Notes: generated by a model not told the origin, from the sequence alone. A DNA stretch of 34,815 nt from Deltaproteobacteria bacterium (GCA_020345765.1 CP070770.1:2802551-2837365); one strand, 5' to 3'. Counted from the first letter of the stretch, positions 17,393 through 25,474 are shown. Numbers and translations are program-made.

Positions 17393-18598
17393 TTATAACT
17401 GGTAGCCGCGGGGAATAACCACCAGCCCTGATTCCGTTACCGTAAAATACCCCCGGTCCTCCTTCGGGTCGAATCCGACCCGGTAGTTATCGGGCACACT
17501 GACTCCCTTGTCGATGATGGCATTCCTGATCCGGCACCCCTTTCCGATCCGGACGTTATCGAAGATCAGACCGTTCTCGACGACGGAATCCTCACCGACC
17601 GACACCGCGCAGGACAGGATCGACTCCCTTACGGTCGCGCCCCTTATCACGCACCCGGGAGACAAAACGGAATTCACTACCGATATATCCCTGTTCCGGG
17701 ACGGCTTGATGACCAGCGCCCCCGGAAGCTGTTCCTGATAGGTTCTTACGGGGTTATCCCGGTTATGCAGATCGATCCGGGATTTAACCTTCAGGAGCTC
17801 CATATTCGCTGCGAAGTAGGCCTCGATCGTGCCGATATCCTGCCAGTAGGAAGTGACCGGGTAGCCATAAACTTTATCTCTTTTTAGCATATGGGGGATT
17901 ATGTTCCTCCCGAAGTCGTGCTTCGATCTCTTGTCCTTCTTGTCCGTTATGACCTCGGAGACCAGTTTTTCCGTGTTGAAGACATATATCCCCATCGAGG
18001 CGAGCGATTTATTCTTCTTGCGGTCGAGCGTCTTGGGTTTCTCCGGCTTCTCCTGAAAATCCATAACCCTCCCCTCCCCGTTAATCTCCAGGACCCCCAT
18101 CCTGCTTGCATCCTCCTGGTCCACCTCGATACAGCCGACGGTCATATCGGCATTCTTCCGGACATGATACCTCAGCATCGGCAGATAGTTCATCTGGTAG
18201 ATATGGTCTCCCGACAGGATCAGGACGAACCTGGGCTTGACCTCGTCGAGGGTATAGATATTCTGGTAGACCGCATCGGCGGTCCCCTCGTACCAAAGCT
18301 CGCTCGTTCTCTGCTGGGGAGGAACCGACATTATGAACTCGCCCAGTTGATAATTGAAGATGTTCCAGGCCAGTTTGAGATGCCTTTCCAGGGAAATGGA
18401 CTTATATTGGGTCAGGACAACGATCTTCCGGAGGCCCGTGTTCAGACAGTTGCTTAGGGTAAAATCGATTATCCGGTAGATCCCGCCGAAGGGAACCGCG
18501 GGCTTGGCCCGGTCCCTGGTCAGCGGGTAGAGTCTCTCTCCCTTCCCGCCGGCCAACAGAACCACCAGCGTCTCACTCAGGAGAAAGCGATCCTTCAT
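17393..18598 (-). CDS. glgC: Glucose-1-phosphate adenylyltransferase (ADP-glucose pyrophosphorylase)
   Basis: A 401-residue enzyme that makes ADP-glucose, the committed step of bacterial glycogen synthesis. The N-terminal nucleotide-binding signature VVLLAGGKGERLYPLTRDRAKPAVPFGG is at residues 12-39, followed by IIDFTLSNCLNTG. The C-terminal third is a left-handed beta-helix (repeats such as GCVIRGATVRESILSCAVSVGEDSVVENGLI). The frame is open upstream to 18682, but the correct start is the ATG at 18598. It overlaps the stop of the response regulator as ATGA, and the upstream extension only duplicates regulator codons in another frame. This implies translational coupling to the two-component genes. 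Confidence 0.94.
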   Translation of the reverse strand: MKDRFLLSETLVVLLAGGKGERLYPLTRDRAKPAVPFGGIYRIIDFTLSNCLNTGLRKIVVLTQYKSISLERHLKLAWNIFNYQLGEFIMSVPPQQRTSELWYEGTADAVYQNIYTLDEVKPRFVLILSGDHIYQMNYLPMLRYHVRKNADMTVGCIEVDQEDASRMGVLEINGEGRVMDFQEKPEKPKTLDRKKNKSLASMGIYVFNTEKLVSEVITDKKDKRSKHDFGRNIIPHMLKRDKVYGYPVTSYWQDIGTIEAYFAANMELLKVKSRIDLHNRDNPVRTYQEQLPGALVIKPSRNRDISVVNSVLSPGCVIRGATVRESILSCAVSVGEDSVVENGLIFDNVRIGKGCRIRNAIIDKGVSVPDNYRVGFDPKEDRGYFTVTESGLVVIPRGYQL

Positions 18599-18954
18599 TT
18601 CTTCCCTTCCAGCAGCTCCCTTACCTTGCTCTTCAGTTCGTCCAGGTTGGAGGACTTTACTACATAGGCGTCGGCCGCCCAACTCATGAAACTGTCCTTG
18701 TAACTGGAGTAGGCGGTGTGCAGTATCACCGGGACATTCCCTTTCTTGTCGAGAATCTTGCCCAGAGACTCGATCCCGTCCATCCTGGGCATCCTTATGT
18801 CGAGGATTATCAGATGGTAATCCTCGTCCTCCACCTTCCGGATCGCCACCTCACCGTCTCCCGCAAGCTCTACCTCGTATCCTTCGGATTCCAGCTCCTC
18901 CTTGTAGAGCATCTGCTGATGCTCATCGTCCTCAACTATCAGAATCCTGTACAT
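18595..18954 (-). CDS. Single-domain response regulator (CheY-like)
   Basis: A 119-residue stand-alone receiver domain with no output domain. Acidic residues Asp9 and Asp10, the phospho-acceptor Asp52 (ILDIRMPRMDG), Thr80 (LHTAY) and Lys100 (YVVKSS) are all in place; the Pro that normally follows the Lys is Ser. It overlaps the end of the sensor kinase gene by 23 bases and its stop overlaps the glgC start (ATGA). Tight coupling says it works with that kinase, perhaps acting on a protein partner, not on DNA. The link to glycogen control is inferred from position. Confidence 0.88.
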   Translation of the reverse strand: MYRILIVEDDEHQQMLYKEELESEGYEVELAGDGEVAIRKVEDEDYHLIILDIRMPRMDGIESLGKILDKKGNVPVILHTAYSSYKDSFMSWAADAYVVKSSNLDELKSKVRELLEGKK

Positions 18955-21025
18955 CCCCTGAACCTCCTTTCTGGTCTATGGGTAACTTAATTTTAAAGGT
19001 GCTCCCCTGAGAGGGACCGCTCACTACCTCGATCTCCCCCTTATGGGAATCTATTATCCTCTTGCAGATGGACAGTCCCAGGCCGACCCCCCCCTCCTTG
19101 GTGGTAAAAAAGGGATTGAACATGTTTTCCTTCGTATACTGATCTATTCCCACCCCGTCATCCCGGAACTCGACGAACAGATGATCGTCCCGGCAGTATG
19201 TTGAGATGGTAACCGTTCCTTCCTCCTCGACCGATTCTATGGCATTCTTCAAGATGTTTATAAAGACCTGCTTGATCTGTCTCCGGTCCAGAGCAACCTC
19301 GGGGATTTTCCTCCCGAACTCCTCCTTTAACTTGATTTTTTTCACTTTCACCGCCCTCCGGAACATCCGCACCGTCTCATGCAGGATCTCGTTTAAATTC
19401 TCATTTCGGAGGACCGGGGAAAGGGGCTTGGTATAATCCATGATATTGGCCAGAATACTCTCCAATCTCTCTACCTCCTCGATGATTATCTCCGCATTCT
19501 GTTCCACCGGACCCAACCCGGAGCATTTCCTCTTGATCAGCCGGGCAAACCCTCCGATGGTTACCAGCGGATTCCTGATCTCGTGGGAGACGACCGCTGC
19601 CATCCTCCCCATGGCCGCAAATTTCTCTTTCTCGCTGAGGTCGTCGTGTGCCTCCTTCAGGTCACTGTATGCCTTCTTGAGTTCCTCCATTCTCTGCCCG
19701 AGTTCCTGGAAGGCCTGGCTGTTCTCGATCACCAGGCCGCAGAGAAGACCGAAGATATTGATCAGTTGCACCCTGTCCATATCTATCGGCTCATTGGTGT
19801 AAATGTTGTCCGCCAGTATTATCCCGTACACCTTGTCCCTCACCACAATCGGAACGGAGATGAAGGAGTTTGCCTGGTAGACATCGTTAAACTCCTGGGC
19901 GACCCTATCGTCTGTCCTGGCGTCGTTCACCACAAAGCACTTCTTCTCCCGAACTGTCTGCATCACAATATCCTGATCCCGGCTGTACGGCACGGCTATC
20001 CTCTGGGCGTAGTCACTGAGGAGCAGGCTCTCCTTGTCTTCCACCCGGTCGTAATTATGCAGGAGCTCGGTCATGTCCTTATGCTGGGAGGCAATATCAC
20101 CCCAGATCGTATATGCCTCTTCTCTGCTTCTCGGTCCGAGCCCGAACCTTCCCCGGAATTCCCCTCTCTCGTCTTCCGCCAGCAGGAGAAACGCCCGGTT
20201 GAATCCTGCCCCGTCTCCCGAGGTTATCCCCGTCATGATGGCAAAAAGCAGCCGCTCGAAGTCCGTCCTGCTTACTCCCCGAATAAACTCCGAGACCGAG
20301 CGGAAATCGTAGATCTGCAATTCCCGTTTCCTGCTGAGGGTAATATCATTTATCATTAAAAGGAATAATGTCCTTTCTTCTATCCGGATCGGACTCAGAT
20401 AGATGTTGTAAACCTTATCCAGCCTTCCCAGGATATAGAGACTTATGTCCACTGTCGTTCTTGTCGCTCCCCCCCGGCTCACCTTCTCCCATAGGCTTCT
20501 CAGGCTGCCCTCCCCCAGGATCTCCTGGGGCAGAACCTCCTCGAAGGTATGCCCGACGATGTCCTTTACTTCCCTTCCCAGCCAGTCAATGACATTGCGG
20601 TTAATAAATAGAATGTTTTTCTCGGAATCCATGATAATTAGGTAGTTGGGGAAGTTGTAGATAATGCTCTCGCTCAGACCCCTGAGGTAGGTGAATTCCT
20701 TGAATTCTTCCTTCCTCTCCAGATCCTCCCTCCGTAATCTCTCGATTTCCTCCGTGAGGTCTTCAAAGATCCTTAAGACCGAGTAGCTCTGGTAACGCGT
20801 CTTGCCTTTCAAATATTCCCTTATCTCTCTCACCGGGATCAGTAGCTCCTTGATCAATACGAAGCTTGCGATCAGGATGCACGTAATTATACCGGCCAGG
20901 AATATCGTCCAGGAGATAGAAAACCTGCCCAAAGCCGGGCCCCGGACGATATAATACATACTTATTCCCAAGAGCGTAACCACGGGCAGGAGGGCCAAAA
21001 TTAACAGCAGGTATCTCTTCTTCAT
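18932..21025 (-). CDS. Membrane sensor histidine kinase with PAS and GAF domains
   Basis: A 697-residue kinase. Two N-terminal membrane segments (about residues 4-28 and 38-62) bracket a very short periplasmic loop. A PAS domain follows (about 110-230; SIIYNFPNYLIIMDSEKNIL), then a GAF domain (about 260-430; SFISVPIVVRDKVYGIILAD) and a coiled linker. The H-box is SHEIRNPLVTIGGF near residue 478, followed by an HATPase domain with N-box NILKNAIES near 590, G1 FRDDGVGI near 621 and G2 GGVGLGLSI near 645. It probably senses an internal signal through PAS/GAF, as little is exposed outside. The start overlaps the glgA stop as ATGA, and the 3' end overlaps the response regulator, so all three are translated together. 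Confidence 0.9.
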   Translation of the reverse strand: MKKRYLLLILALLPVVTLLGISMYYIVRGPALGRFSISWTIFLAGIITCILIASFVLIKELLIPVREIREYLKGKTRYQSYSVLRIFEDLTEEIERLRREDLERKEEFKEFTYLRGLSESIIYNFPNYLIIMDSEKNILFINRNVIDWLGREVKDIVGHTFEEVLPQEILGEGSLRSLWEKVSRGGATRTTVDISLYILGRLDKVYNIYLSPIRIEERTLFLLMINDITLSRKRELQIYDFRSVSEFIRGVSRTDFERLLFAIMTGITSGDGAGFNRAFLLLAEDERGEFRGRFGLGPRSREEAYTIWGDIASQHKDMTELLHNYDRVEDKESLLLSDYAQRIAVPYSRDQDIVMQTVREKKCFVVNDARTDDRVAQEFNDVYQANSFISVPIVVRDKVYGIILADNIYTNEPIDMDRVQLINIFGLLCGLVIENSQAFQELGQRMEELKKAYSDLKEAHDDLSEKEKFAAMGRMAAVVSHEIRNPLVTIGGFARLIKRKCSGLGPVEQNAEIIIEEVERLESILANIMDYTKPLSPVLRNENLNEILHETVRMFRRAVKVKKIKLKEEFGRKIPEVALDRRQIKQVFINILKNAIESVEEEGTVTISTYCRDDHLFVEFRDDGVGIDQYTKENMFNPFFTTKEGGVGLGLSICKRIIDSHKGEIEVVSGPSQGSTFKIKLPIDQKGGSGDVQDSDS

Positions 21026-22494
21026 TTGTTAACTAACTCCTTCTGCGCCTTGCGGTAAAGCCTTTCGTATTTTCGGGCCGAGGAATCCCAGGAAAAGTCC
21101 TCTTCCATCCCGTTCCTCATTACCGTCTCCCACAGTTTCTTATTCCGGTAGAGATCAATTGCCTCCCCGATCTTTTTTAGCATATTTCTTAATTCATGTC
21201 CCTTGAATTTGAACCCATTCCCCTTCCGTGTGCCGGGGTTAAACTCCCTGATCGTATCATCGAGCCCTCCGGTAGCCTTCACGATAGGGACCGTCCCGTA
21301 TCTCAGACTGTACATCTGGTTCAAACCGCAGGGCTCGTATCGGGAGGGCATAATAAACATATCGCAGCCTGCCTCGATCTTGTGGGCAAGGTCATTGTCA
21401 AAGGTAATCCTCACCCCAACCCGACCCGGGAACTCCCGGGCAAGCTCTCTCAGCTGCTGGCCGTAATGCTGCTCCCCCTTTCCTAGAACTACCAGAGACG
21501 CCCCTAAACCCACGATCTCCGGAACCGCTTCGATCAGGATATCTACCCCCTTTTGCTGGGCGAGCCGGGAGATGAACCCGATTATCGGCCGGTCTCTCCC
21601 TGACTCCAGACTGAAGATCTCCATCAATTCTCTTTTACATTCTCTTTTCCCGCTCAGGTCTTCCCGGCTGTAGTTCTTTCTTATTAGTTTATCGGTCTCG
21701 GGCGACCACTCGCGGTAATCGACTCCGTTCAGGATCCCGGCCAGGTCTTTTTTTCTCGAGCTGATGATCCCCTCGAGTCGGTACCCGAAATCCCCGGTCT
21801 GGACCTCCTGGGCGTATCTCTTGCTGACCGTGGTAATCTTGTCGGCATAGACCAATCCCGCCTTCAGCAGGCTTATCTCACCGTAGAACTCGATTCCCTC
21901 CGGGGTGTAATAACTCCAGGGCAGGCCGGTCAAATCCAGGTCGTAATGCCAGAAATTGCCCTGATAGGCGATATTGTGGAGGGTAAAGACGCTTGCCGTG
22001 TCTTTCCAGAATCCCCCTCCGTCCATCCGCTCCTCCCTGATATACAAAGGGATCAGACCCGTCTGCCAGTCGTGACAGTGGACAATATCGATCTTGTTCC
22101 CTATCAGACGGCCGGCTGCCAATACCGCCCGGCAGAAGAAGATGAACCTCTCCGCATTGTCCTGGTAATCTCCCGTCGAGTCACCGTAGAGCTCGTCCCT
22201 CTCGTAATACCGGTCGTGGGCAATGAAATAGACGTTCAGACCGTCAGCAAGATTGTGCCTCAGGAGCGAGGCCTTCTCGCTCCTGCCCGAAAAAACCACC
22301 TCGAGGGAGATCCCGGTTTCCTCAACCTTCAGGTCCTTTTTCTTCACCTCTTTATAATAGGGCATCAGGAGCGTAACTTCATTGCCTCTTTTTGCCAGAG
22401 CGGAAGACAGGGCACCGGCGACATCGGCCAGACCTCCGGTTTTGGCAAAAGGCGTTGTCTCGCTGGATACCGTTAGTATTCGTAGATTTTTCAC
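21022..22494 (-). CDS. glgA: Glycogen synthase (ADP-glucose type, GT5)
   Basis: A GT5 enzyme of about 490 residues that elongates alpha-1,4-glucan from ADP-glucose. The N-terminal KTGGLADV is near residues 18-25, and the C-terminal catalytic segment SRYEPCGLNQMYSLRYGTVPIVKATGGLDDTI is near residue 380. I set the start at the GTG at 22494 (VKNLRILTVSSE), which matches the normal GlgA N-terminus. The frame is open further up to a TTG at 22551, but those bases are a perfect sigma70 promoter. The Shine-Dalgarno for GTG is modest (agg, nine bases away). It is the first gene of the operon glgA, kinase, regulator, glgC, GH57, galT. Confidence 0.94.
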   Translation of the reverse strand: MKNLRILTVSSETTPFAKTGGLADVAGALSSALAKRGNEVTLLMPYYKEVKKKDLKVEETGISLEVVFSGRSEKASLLRHNLADGLNVYFIAHDRYYERDELYGDSTGDYQDNAERFIFFCRAVLAAGRLIGNKIDIVHCHDWQTGLIPLYIREERMDGGGFWKDTASVFTLHNIAYQGNFWHYDLDLTGLPWSYYTPEGIEFYGEISLLKAGLVYADKITTVSKRYAQEVQTGDFGYRLEGIISSRKKDLAGILNGVDYREWSPETDKLIRKNYSREDLSGKRECKRELMEIFSLESGRDRPIIGFISRLAQQKGVDILIEAVPEIVGLGASLVVLGKGEQHYGQQLRELAREFPGRVGVRITFDNDLAHKIEAGCDMFIMPSRYEPCGLNQMYSLRYGTVPIVKATGGLDDTIREFNPGTRKGNGFKFKGHELRNMLKKIGEAIDLYRNKKLWETVMRNGMEEDFSWDSSARKYERLYRKAQKELVNK

Positions 22495-22522
22495 TCTGTC
22501 CGACCTGGTTTTCCTTGAATAA

Positions 22523-22551
22523 ATTATATTTTGAAAGGTGCCCTCTGTCAA
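22523..22551 (-). promoter_or_regulatory. Perfect consensus sigma70 promoter of the glgA operon
   Basis: The - strand reads TTGACA (22551-22546), a 17-base spacer and TATAAT (22528-22523): twelve of twelve core bases at the optimal spacing. Transcription should start near 22516, about 22 bases before the glgA GTG at 22494. The promoter drives six closely packed or overlapping genes. Confidence 0.85.
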
Positions 22552-22579
22552 TCCGTCCCTCCGGGGAATTTTCCCAAAT

Positions 22580-22610
22580 AAATAAAAAGTCGGTAGAGCT
22601 CTCTACCGAC
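22580..22610 (-). terminator. Rho-independent terminator after the first DUF2934 gene
   Basis: GTCGGTAGAG (22589-22598) pairs perfectly with CTCTACCGAC (22601-22610). On the - strand the hairpin is followed by TTTTTATTT. It lies 73 bases past the stop of the DUF2934 gene and just ahead of the glgA promoter, insulating the two units. Confidence 0.8.
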
Positions 22611-22682
22611 TTATCGGAGAAAACGAAGCGGATCTTTTTCTCAACCGGCAGGACCAATAACCCAGAGGTAGAGGACAGGTAT

Positions 22683-22892
22683 TTACTTTTTTGCGGATTT
22701 CTTCGCCCTCGGCTTCTTTGGCTTAGGCACCGAACTACCTGCTCTTTTCTTTTTGGCTATCTCACTCTTTATTTCCTTCTCCGCCTTAAGCCAGTCCTCG
22801 AGTTGATAGCCGTGCTCTCCGCCGCGTGCGAGGAACAGGTGATACGCACGCTCGGCAATACGTTTCTTGACCTCTTCATTGTATCCGGACAT
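22683..22892 (-). CDS. DUF2934 family small protein with basic tail
   Basis: A 69-residue protein with the DUF2934 pattern RIAERAYHLFLARGGEHGYQLEDWLKAEKEI (residues ~11-41), followed by a Lys/Ala/Pro-rich basic tail (KPKKPRAKKSAKK) that suggests contact with nucleic acid or another acidic partner. The function of the family is unknown. A strong Shine-Dalgarno (aaagggggg) precedes the ATG. Upstream lies the terminator of the OB-fold gene at 22962-22988, and no separate promoter is obvious, so it may depend on read-through. It ends before a strong terminator. A second DUF2934 gene lies at 26636-26836. Confidence 0.8.
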   Translation of the reverse strand: MSGYNEEVKKRIAERAYHLFLARGGEHGYQLEDWLKAEKEIKSEIAKKKRAGSSVPKPKKPRAKKSAKK

Positions 22893-22961
22893 CTTGGATT
22901 CCCCCCTTTCTTCAAGATTTAATTTTGTTAGTTTGCGGATTCAATTATTTTTCCCACCATT

Positions 22962-22988
22962 AAAAGGGTAAGGGACTTCCCCTTACCC
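22962..22988 (-). terminator. Rho-independent terminator after the OB-fold gene
   Basis: GGGTAAGGG (22966-22974) pairs with CCCTTACCC (22980-22988) around a five-base loop. On the - strand it is followed by TTTTAA. It lies 12 bases past the stop of the small OB-fold gene. Confidence 0.7.
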
Positions 22989-23000
22989 GCTACCATCCCC

Positions 23001-23252
23001 TCAAAGGTGATCCAAGATCTCATAATCCTGGACGTCGATGATATTCATCCCTTCCTTCTCTTCCCGAACAATACCGGTAACCCTTACCGCTTCCCTTAAA
23101 TGTTTGAACAACTCCCCTCCCTTGGCGTCGCTTGCGATTACATAGTCTTCTTCATTGTCGGTGGATATCATGATGGAGGTAATATTAAAATCACCGTTCA
23201 TTTCGGCGGGGACAATAATTCCTTTTAATGATACCTTATGTTCCTCGCTCAT
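23001..23252 (-). CDS. Small OB-fold-like protein of unknown function
   Basis: An 83-residue protein with alternating beta segments and the pattern VSLKGIIVPAEMNGDFNITSIMISTDNEEDYVIA ... GGELFKHLREAVRVTGIVREEKEGMNIIDVQDYEIL, which resembles small OB-fold proteins in which a C-terminal VxVTGxV strand is diagnostic. The ligand is not known; OB folds often bind nucleic acid or oligomers. The ATG has aagg six bases upstream. It is preceded by the copy B sigma54 promoter and half-site array and followed by a terminator, so it appears to be a single-gene, sigma54-dependent transcript next to the sigma54 activator gene. Confidence 0.7.
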   Translation of the reverse strand: MSEEHKVSLKGIIVPAEMNGDFNITSIMISTDNEEDYVIASDAKGGELFKHLREAVRVTGIVREEKEGMNIIDVQDYEILDHL

Positions 23253-23323
23253 ACACGGCCTTCTTATTACTTCCTCCGCTCGCTGCCTTTTTTATTCTAT
23301 CGTTTTAGATAATCATTTGAAAT

Positions 23324-23339
23324 ACCAAATACCATGCCA
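23324..23339 (-). promoter_or_regulatory. Sigma54 (RpoN) -24/-12 promoter, copy B
   Basis: The - strand reads TGGCATGGTATTTGGT, matching TGGCAY-N5-TTGC except for G in place of the -12 C, as in copy A. Transcription should start near 23313, giving a leader of about 61 bases before the OB-fold gene (ATG at 23252). Confidence 0.68.
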
Positions 23340-23345
23340 TGTAGG

Positions 23346-23358
23346 TAACATATTGATT
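23346..23358 (-). promoter_or_regulatory. IHF-consensus match, copy B
   Basis: The - strand reads AATCAATATGTTA, an exact match to WATCAANNNNTTR, at about -33 to -45 from the predicted sigma54 start. Its distance to the promoter is identical to that in copy A. Confidence 0.5.
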
Positions 23359-23391
23359 ATTAAGGGTTTCTATCATGAAGGTCGTTAATAC

Positions 23392-23608
23392 TCGGAAATA
23401 ATAGTTCCGATTGTGGAGAGACTATATGAATATAATGTTCCGATAATTATTCCAGCATTATCGCAAGACTCTAATAGCTTTATTTAATAAAAGCCGTAAA
23501 TTATTGATTAATATAAATTTATATTTAAATCAGGGCATTTAATTGAGGCTGGCGATTGAAATCGGAACAATTGGTGCTGAAAATCAATCTGAGAATCTAT
23601 GGTTCCTA
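23392..23608. promoter_or_regulatory. Array of TCGGAA half-sites (putative enhancer), copy B
   Basis: Half-sites occur at 23392-23397 and 23405-23410 (inverted, seven-base spacer), 23438-23443 and 23562-23567. A degenerate fifth (TTCCTA) is at 23603-23608, inside the 3' end of the sigma54 activator gene. Compared with copy A, gaps from promoter to pair (52), pair to third site (27) and fourth to fifth (35) are identical, and third to fourth differs by one base. The rest of 23253-23583 has no gene. Confidence 0.6.
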
Positions 23609-25035
23609 TTTTTTACGGAGTTATTTTTTGCCGACTTAAAGTCTTCCTTGCGGATCTCGTATTTTTTTAAGAGCTTGTGCAGCTGGCGGGTACTGATACC
23701 GGCAGTAGCGGCCGTTAAGTTGATCCTTCCCTTGTGGGCATTCAGCTGCTCCCTCAGGTATTGCCTTTCTACACTCTCAATAGCCTCTTCCCTGACCTCA
23801 GCCAGTGTGCGCGATGTATCTACCCTGATCTGGGCGCCTCCAATTTCGCCCCCGAAAAGCTCGGCCGGGAAGCTCTCTGTTGTAAGGATATTCGACTGCT
23901 CGATTATGTAGGCCCGCTCGAGGATATTTTCCAGTTCGCGTATGTTTCCGGGCCATTGGTAGCGGCGGAAACCGGCCATAACCGCCGGATGCAATGTATG
24001 GATGTTTTTAAAATAGTATCTGTTCAACTCCTCAAGAAAACCCTGGACCAGGAATGGTATATCTTCCAGGCGTTCCCGCAGGGGGGGGATCGCAACGGGA
24101 AACACATTAAGCCGGTAGTAAAGGTCCTTCCGGAAGTTGCCGGACTCGACTAACCCCTCGATATCCTCGTTCGAAGCTGCGACTACCCGAACATCGGCCT
24201 TAATCTCCGTCTCCCCGCCTACCCGGCTGAAGGTTTTCTCCTGGAGTACCTGTAAGAGTTTAATCTGCACGGATTGGGTTATCGAGCTGATCTCGTCGAG
24301 GAAGATCGTGCCTCCCTGGGCGATCTCGAACCTGCCGAGTTTCCTCCTTACCGCCCCGGTGAACGCCCCCTTCTCGTGACCGAAGAACTCGCTCTCGATC
24401 AGTGTATCCGGGATCGCCCCGCAATGCACGCTGATGAACTGGTTATCGCAACGGTTGCTGTGCAAATGTATGAGTTTCGCCAATTCGCCCTTGCCGGTTC
24501 CGGTCTCCCCGGTAAGGAGGACTGTCGTCTTGGTGGGCGCTACCGACTTTACCTTGTCGAACACCTTCTTCATCGCCGGGTTGAGGGTATAAATTACCCG
24601 CTGTGATTCATCCTTCCAGAATTTGTCCCGCAGGTATTCCAGCTCCGACTGTGTCCGCAGGGATTCGTAGCCGGCCTCGGTCACCAGAGCCACCTCGGTC
24701 GGGTTTATCGGGTAGGTAAGGTAATCGTTCACCCCGGCCTTAACCGCCATTACCGCCCTGCGAATGTCCTCCGGCGATGACAGCAAAACGATCTGGCAGG
24801 TAGGGAAAGCGTTCCAGAAGGGCTTTAAAACCTCGTCAAAGTCAATCCGGTGCGTCTGCTCGGGCAATCCCAGAAAAGAGATATCAATGAAGAGAAACTC
24901 GTAGTGCCTCTCAATAAACTTCGCCAAACAGCTCTCCCGGTCCCGGGCGGTTTCAACCACATGATCGGCGTCGAAACAATCCCGGATAGTGGAGGTGGCC
25001 GCATCGTCCTCAGTGGCTATGAGGATATACTTCAT
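23584..25035 (-). CDS. Sigma54-dependent response regulator, NtrC family, with an atypical receiver
   Basis: A 483-residue bacterial enhancer-binding protein. The receiver domain (about 1-125) has the acidic patch at residues 9-11 and Asp51, but the conserved Lys is Tyr108 (DYLTYP where DYLTKP is usual). The AAA+ domain has Walker A GETGTGKG near residue 176, the sigma54-contact loop GAFTGA near 223 and Walker B GGTIFLDEIS near 242. A Fis-type HTH lies near 440-467 (INLTAATAGISTRQLHKLLKKYEI). It remodels sigma54-RNA polymerase at -24/-12 promoters. It starts 10 bases after the NifU-like gene. Its 3' end runs into the copy B half-site array, making the OB-fold gene promoter an obvious target. 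No kinase gene is adjacent. Confidence 0.92.
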   Translation of the reverse strand: MKYILIATEDDAATSTIRDCFDADHVVETARDRESCLAKFIERHYEFLFIDISFLGLPEQTHRIDFDEVLKPFWNAFPTCQIVLLSSPEDIRRAVMAVKAGVNDYLTYPINPTEVALVTEAGYESLRTQSELEYLRDKFWKDESQRVIYTLNPAMKKVFDKVKSVAPTKTTVLLTGETGTGKGELAKLIHLHSNRCDNQFISVHCGAIPDTLIESEFFGHEKGAFTGAVRRKLGRFEIAQGGTIFLDEISSITQSVQIKLLQVLQEKTFSRVGGETEIKADVRVVAASNEDIEGLVESGNFRKDLYYRLNVFPVAIPPLRERLEDIPFLVQGFLEELNRYYFKNIHTLHPAVMAGFRRYQWPGNIRELENILERAYIIEQSNILTTESFPAELFGGEIGGAQIRVDTSRTLAEVREEAIESVERQYLREQLNAHKGRINLTAATAGISTRQLHKLLKKYEIRKEDFKSAKNNSVKNRNHRFSD

Positions 25036-25045
25036 AACCGGTCAA

Positions 25046-25264
25046 TTATGCTTCCACAACCTCTTTTATCCCGGGGATCTTTTCTTTCAGGGTTTTTTCC
25101 ACCCCCATCCTTAATGTCATCTGGGCCGATGGACAGGCCGCGCAGGCACCCTGAAGCCTGACCTTCACCACTCCGTCGGTCACATCCACCAGCTCCACAT
25201 CTCCCCCATCGGCCCGGAGCATGGTTCTGATCTCGTCAAGCACCTTTTCTACCTTTTCCTTCAT
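25046..25264 (-). CDS. NifU-like C-terminal domain Fe-S cluster scaffold/carrier
   Basis: A 72-residue stand-alone NifU C-terminal domain (Nfu type) that carries an Fe-S cluster to target proteins. The N-terminal part has EKVLDEIRTMLRADGGDVELVDV, and the cluster-binding CAAC (Cys41, Cys44) follows VRLQGA. A strong Shine-Dalgarno (agagaggaggt) precedes the ATG. Its stop lies 10 bases before the sigma54 activator, so the two are probably co-transcribed. Many enzymes in the window (IorA, FrhB) need Fe-S clusters, but a specific partner cannot be named. Confidence 0.9.
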   Translation of the reverse strand: MKEKVEKVLDEIRTMLRADGGDVELVDVTDGVVKVRLQGACAACPSAQMTLRMGVEKTLKEKIPGIKEVVEA

Positions 25265-25474
25265 AGATATTACCTCCTCTCTCTTAATACCAAAGACCTG
25301 GGGGCAGGGCCTGTCTTCTGTTATTCCTCAGCAGCCTAAAACATAACGGCCGTTTCCAATCTCCCGCTTCCCCCTTTTCCAGTTATTCTACCACATTATT
25401 ATCCCACAATAAACAAATTCGCTTAGGGGACAAAATCTTGTGGGACCTCCGGGAAACTCCGCGAGTTAAAACGG

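Noticed and set aside
18599-18682. Longer GlgC N-terminus starting at 18682
   Set aside because: The extra 28 codons lie within the response regulator gene in another frame, and the ATGA-overlap start gives the normal GlgC N-terminus.
6668-23616. Copies A and B as a transposable element or MITE
   Set aside because: There are no terminal inverted repeats or target duplications, conservation is limited to regulatory-like blocks, and both copies are in the same orientation at the same distance upstream of a gene.
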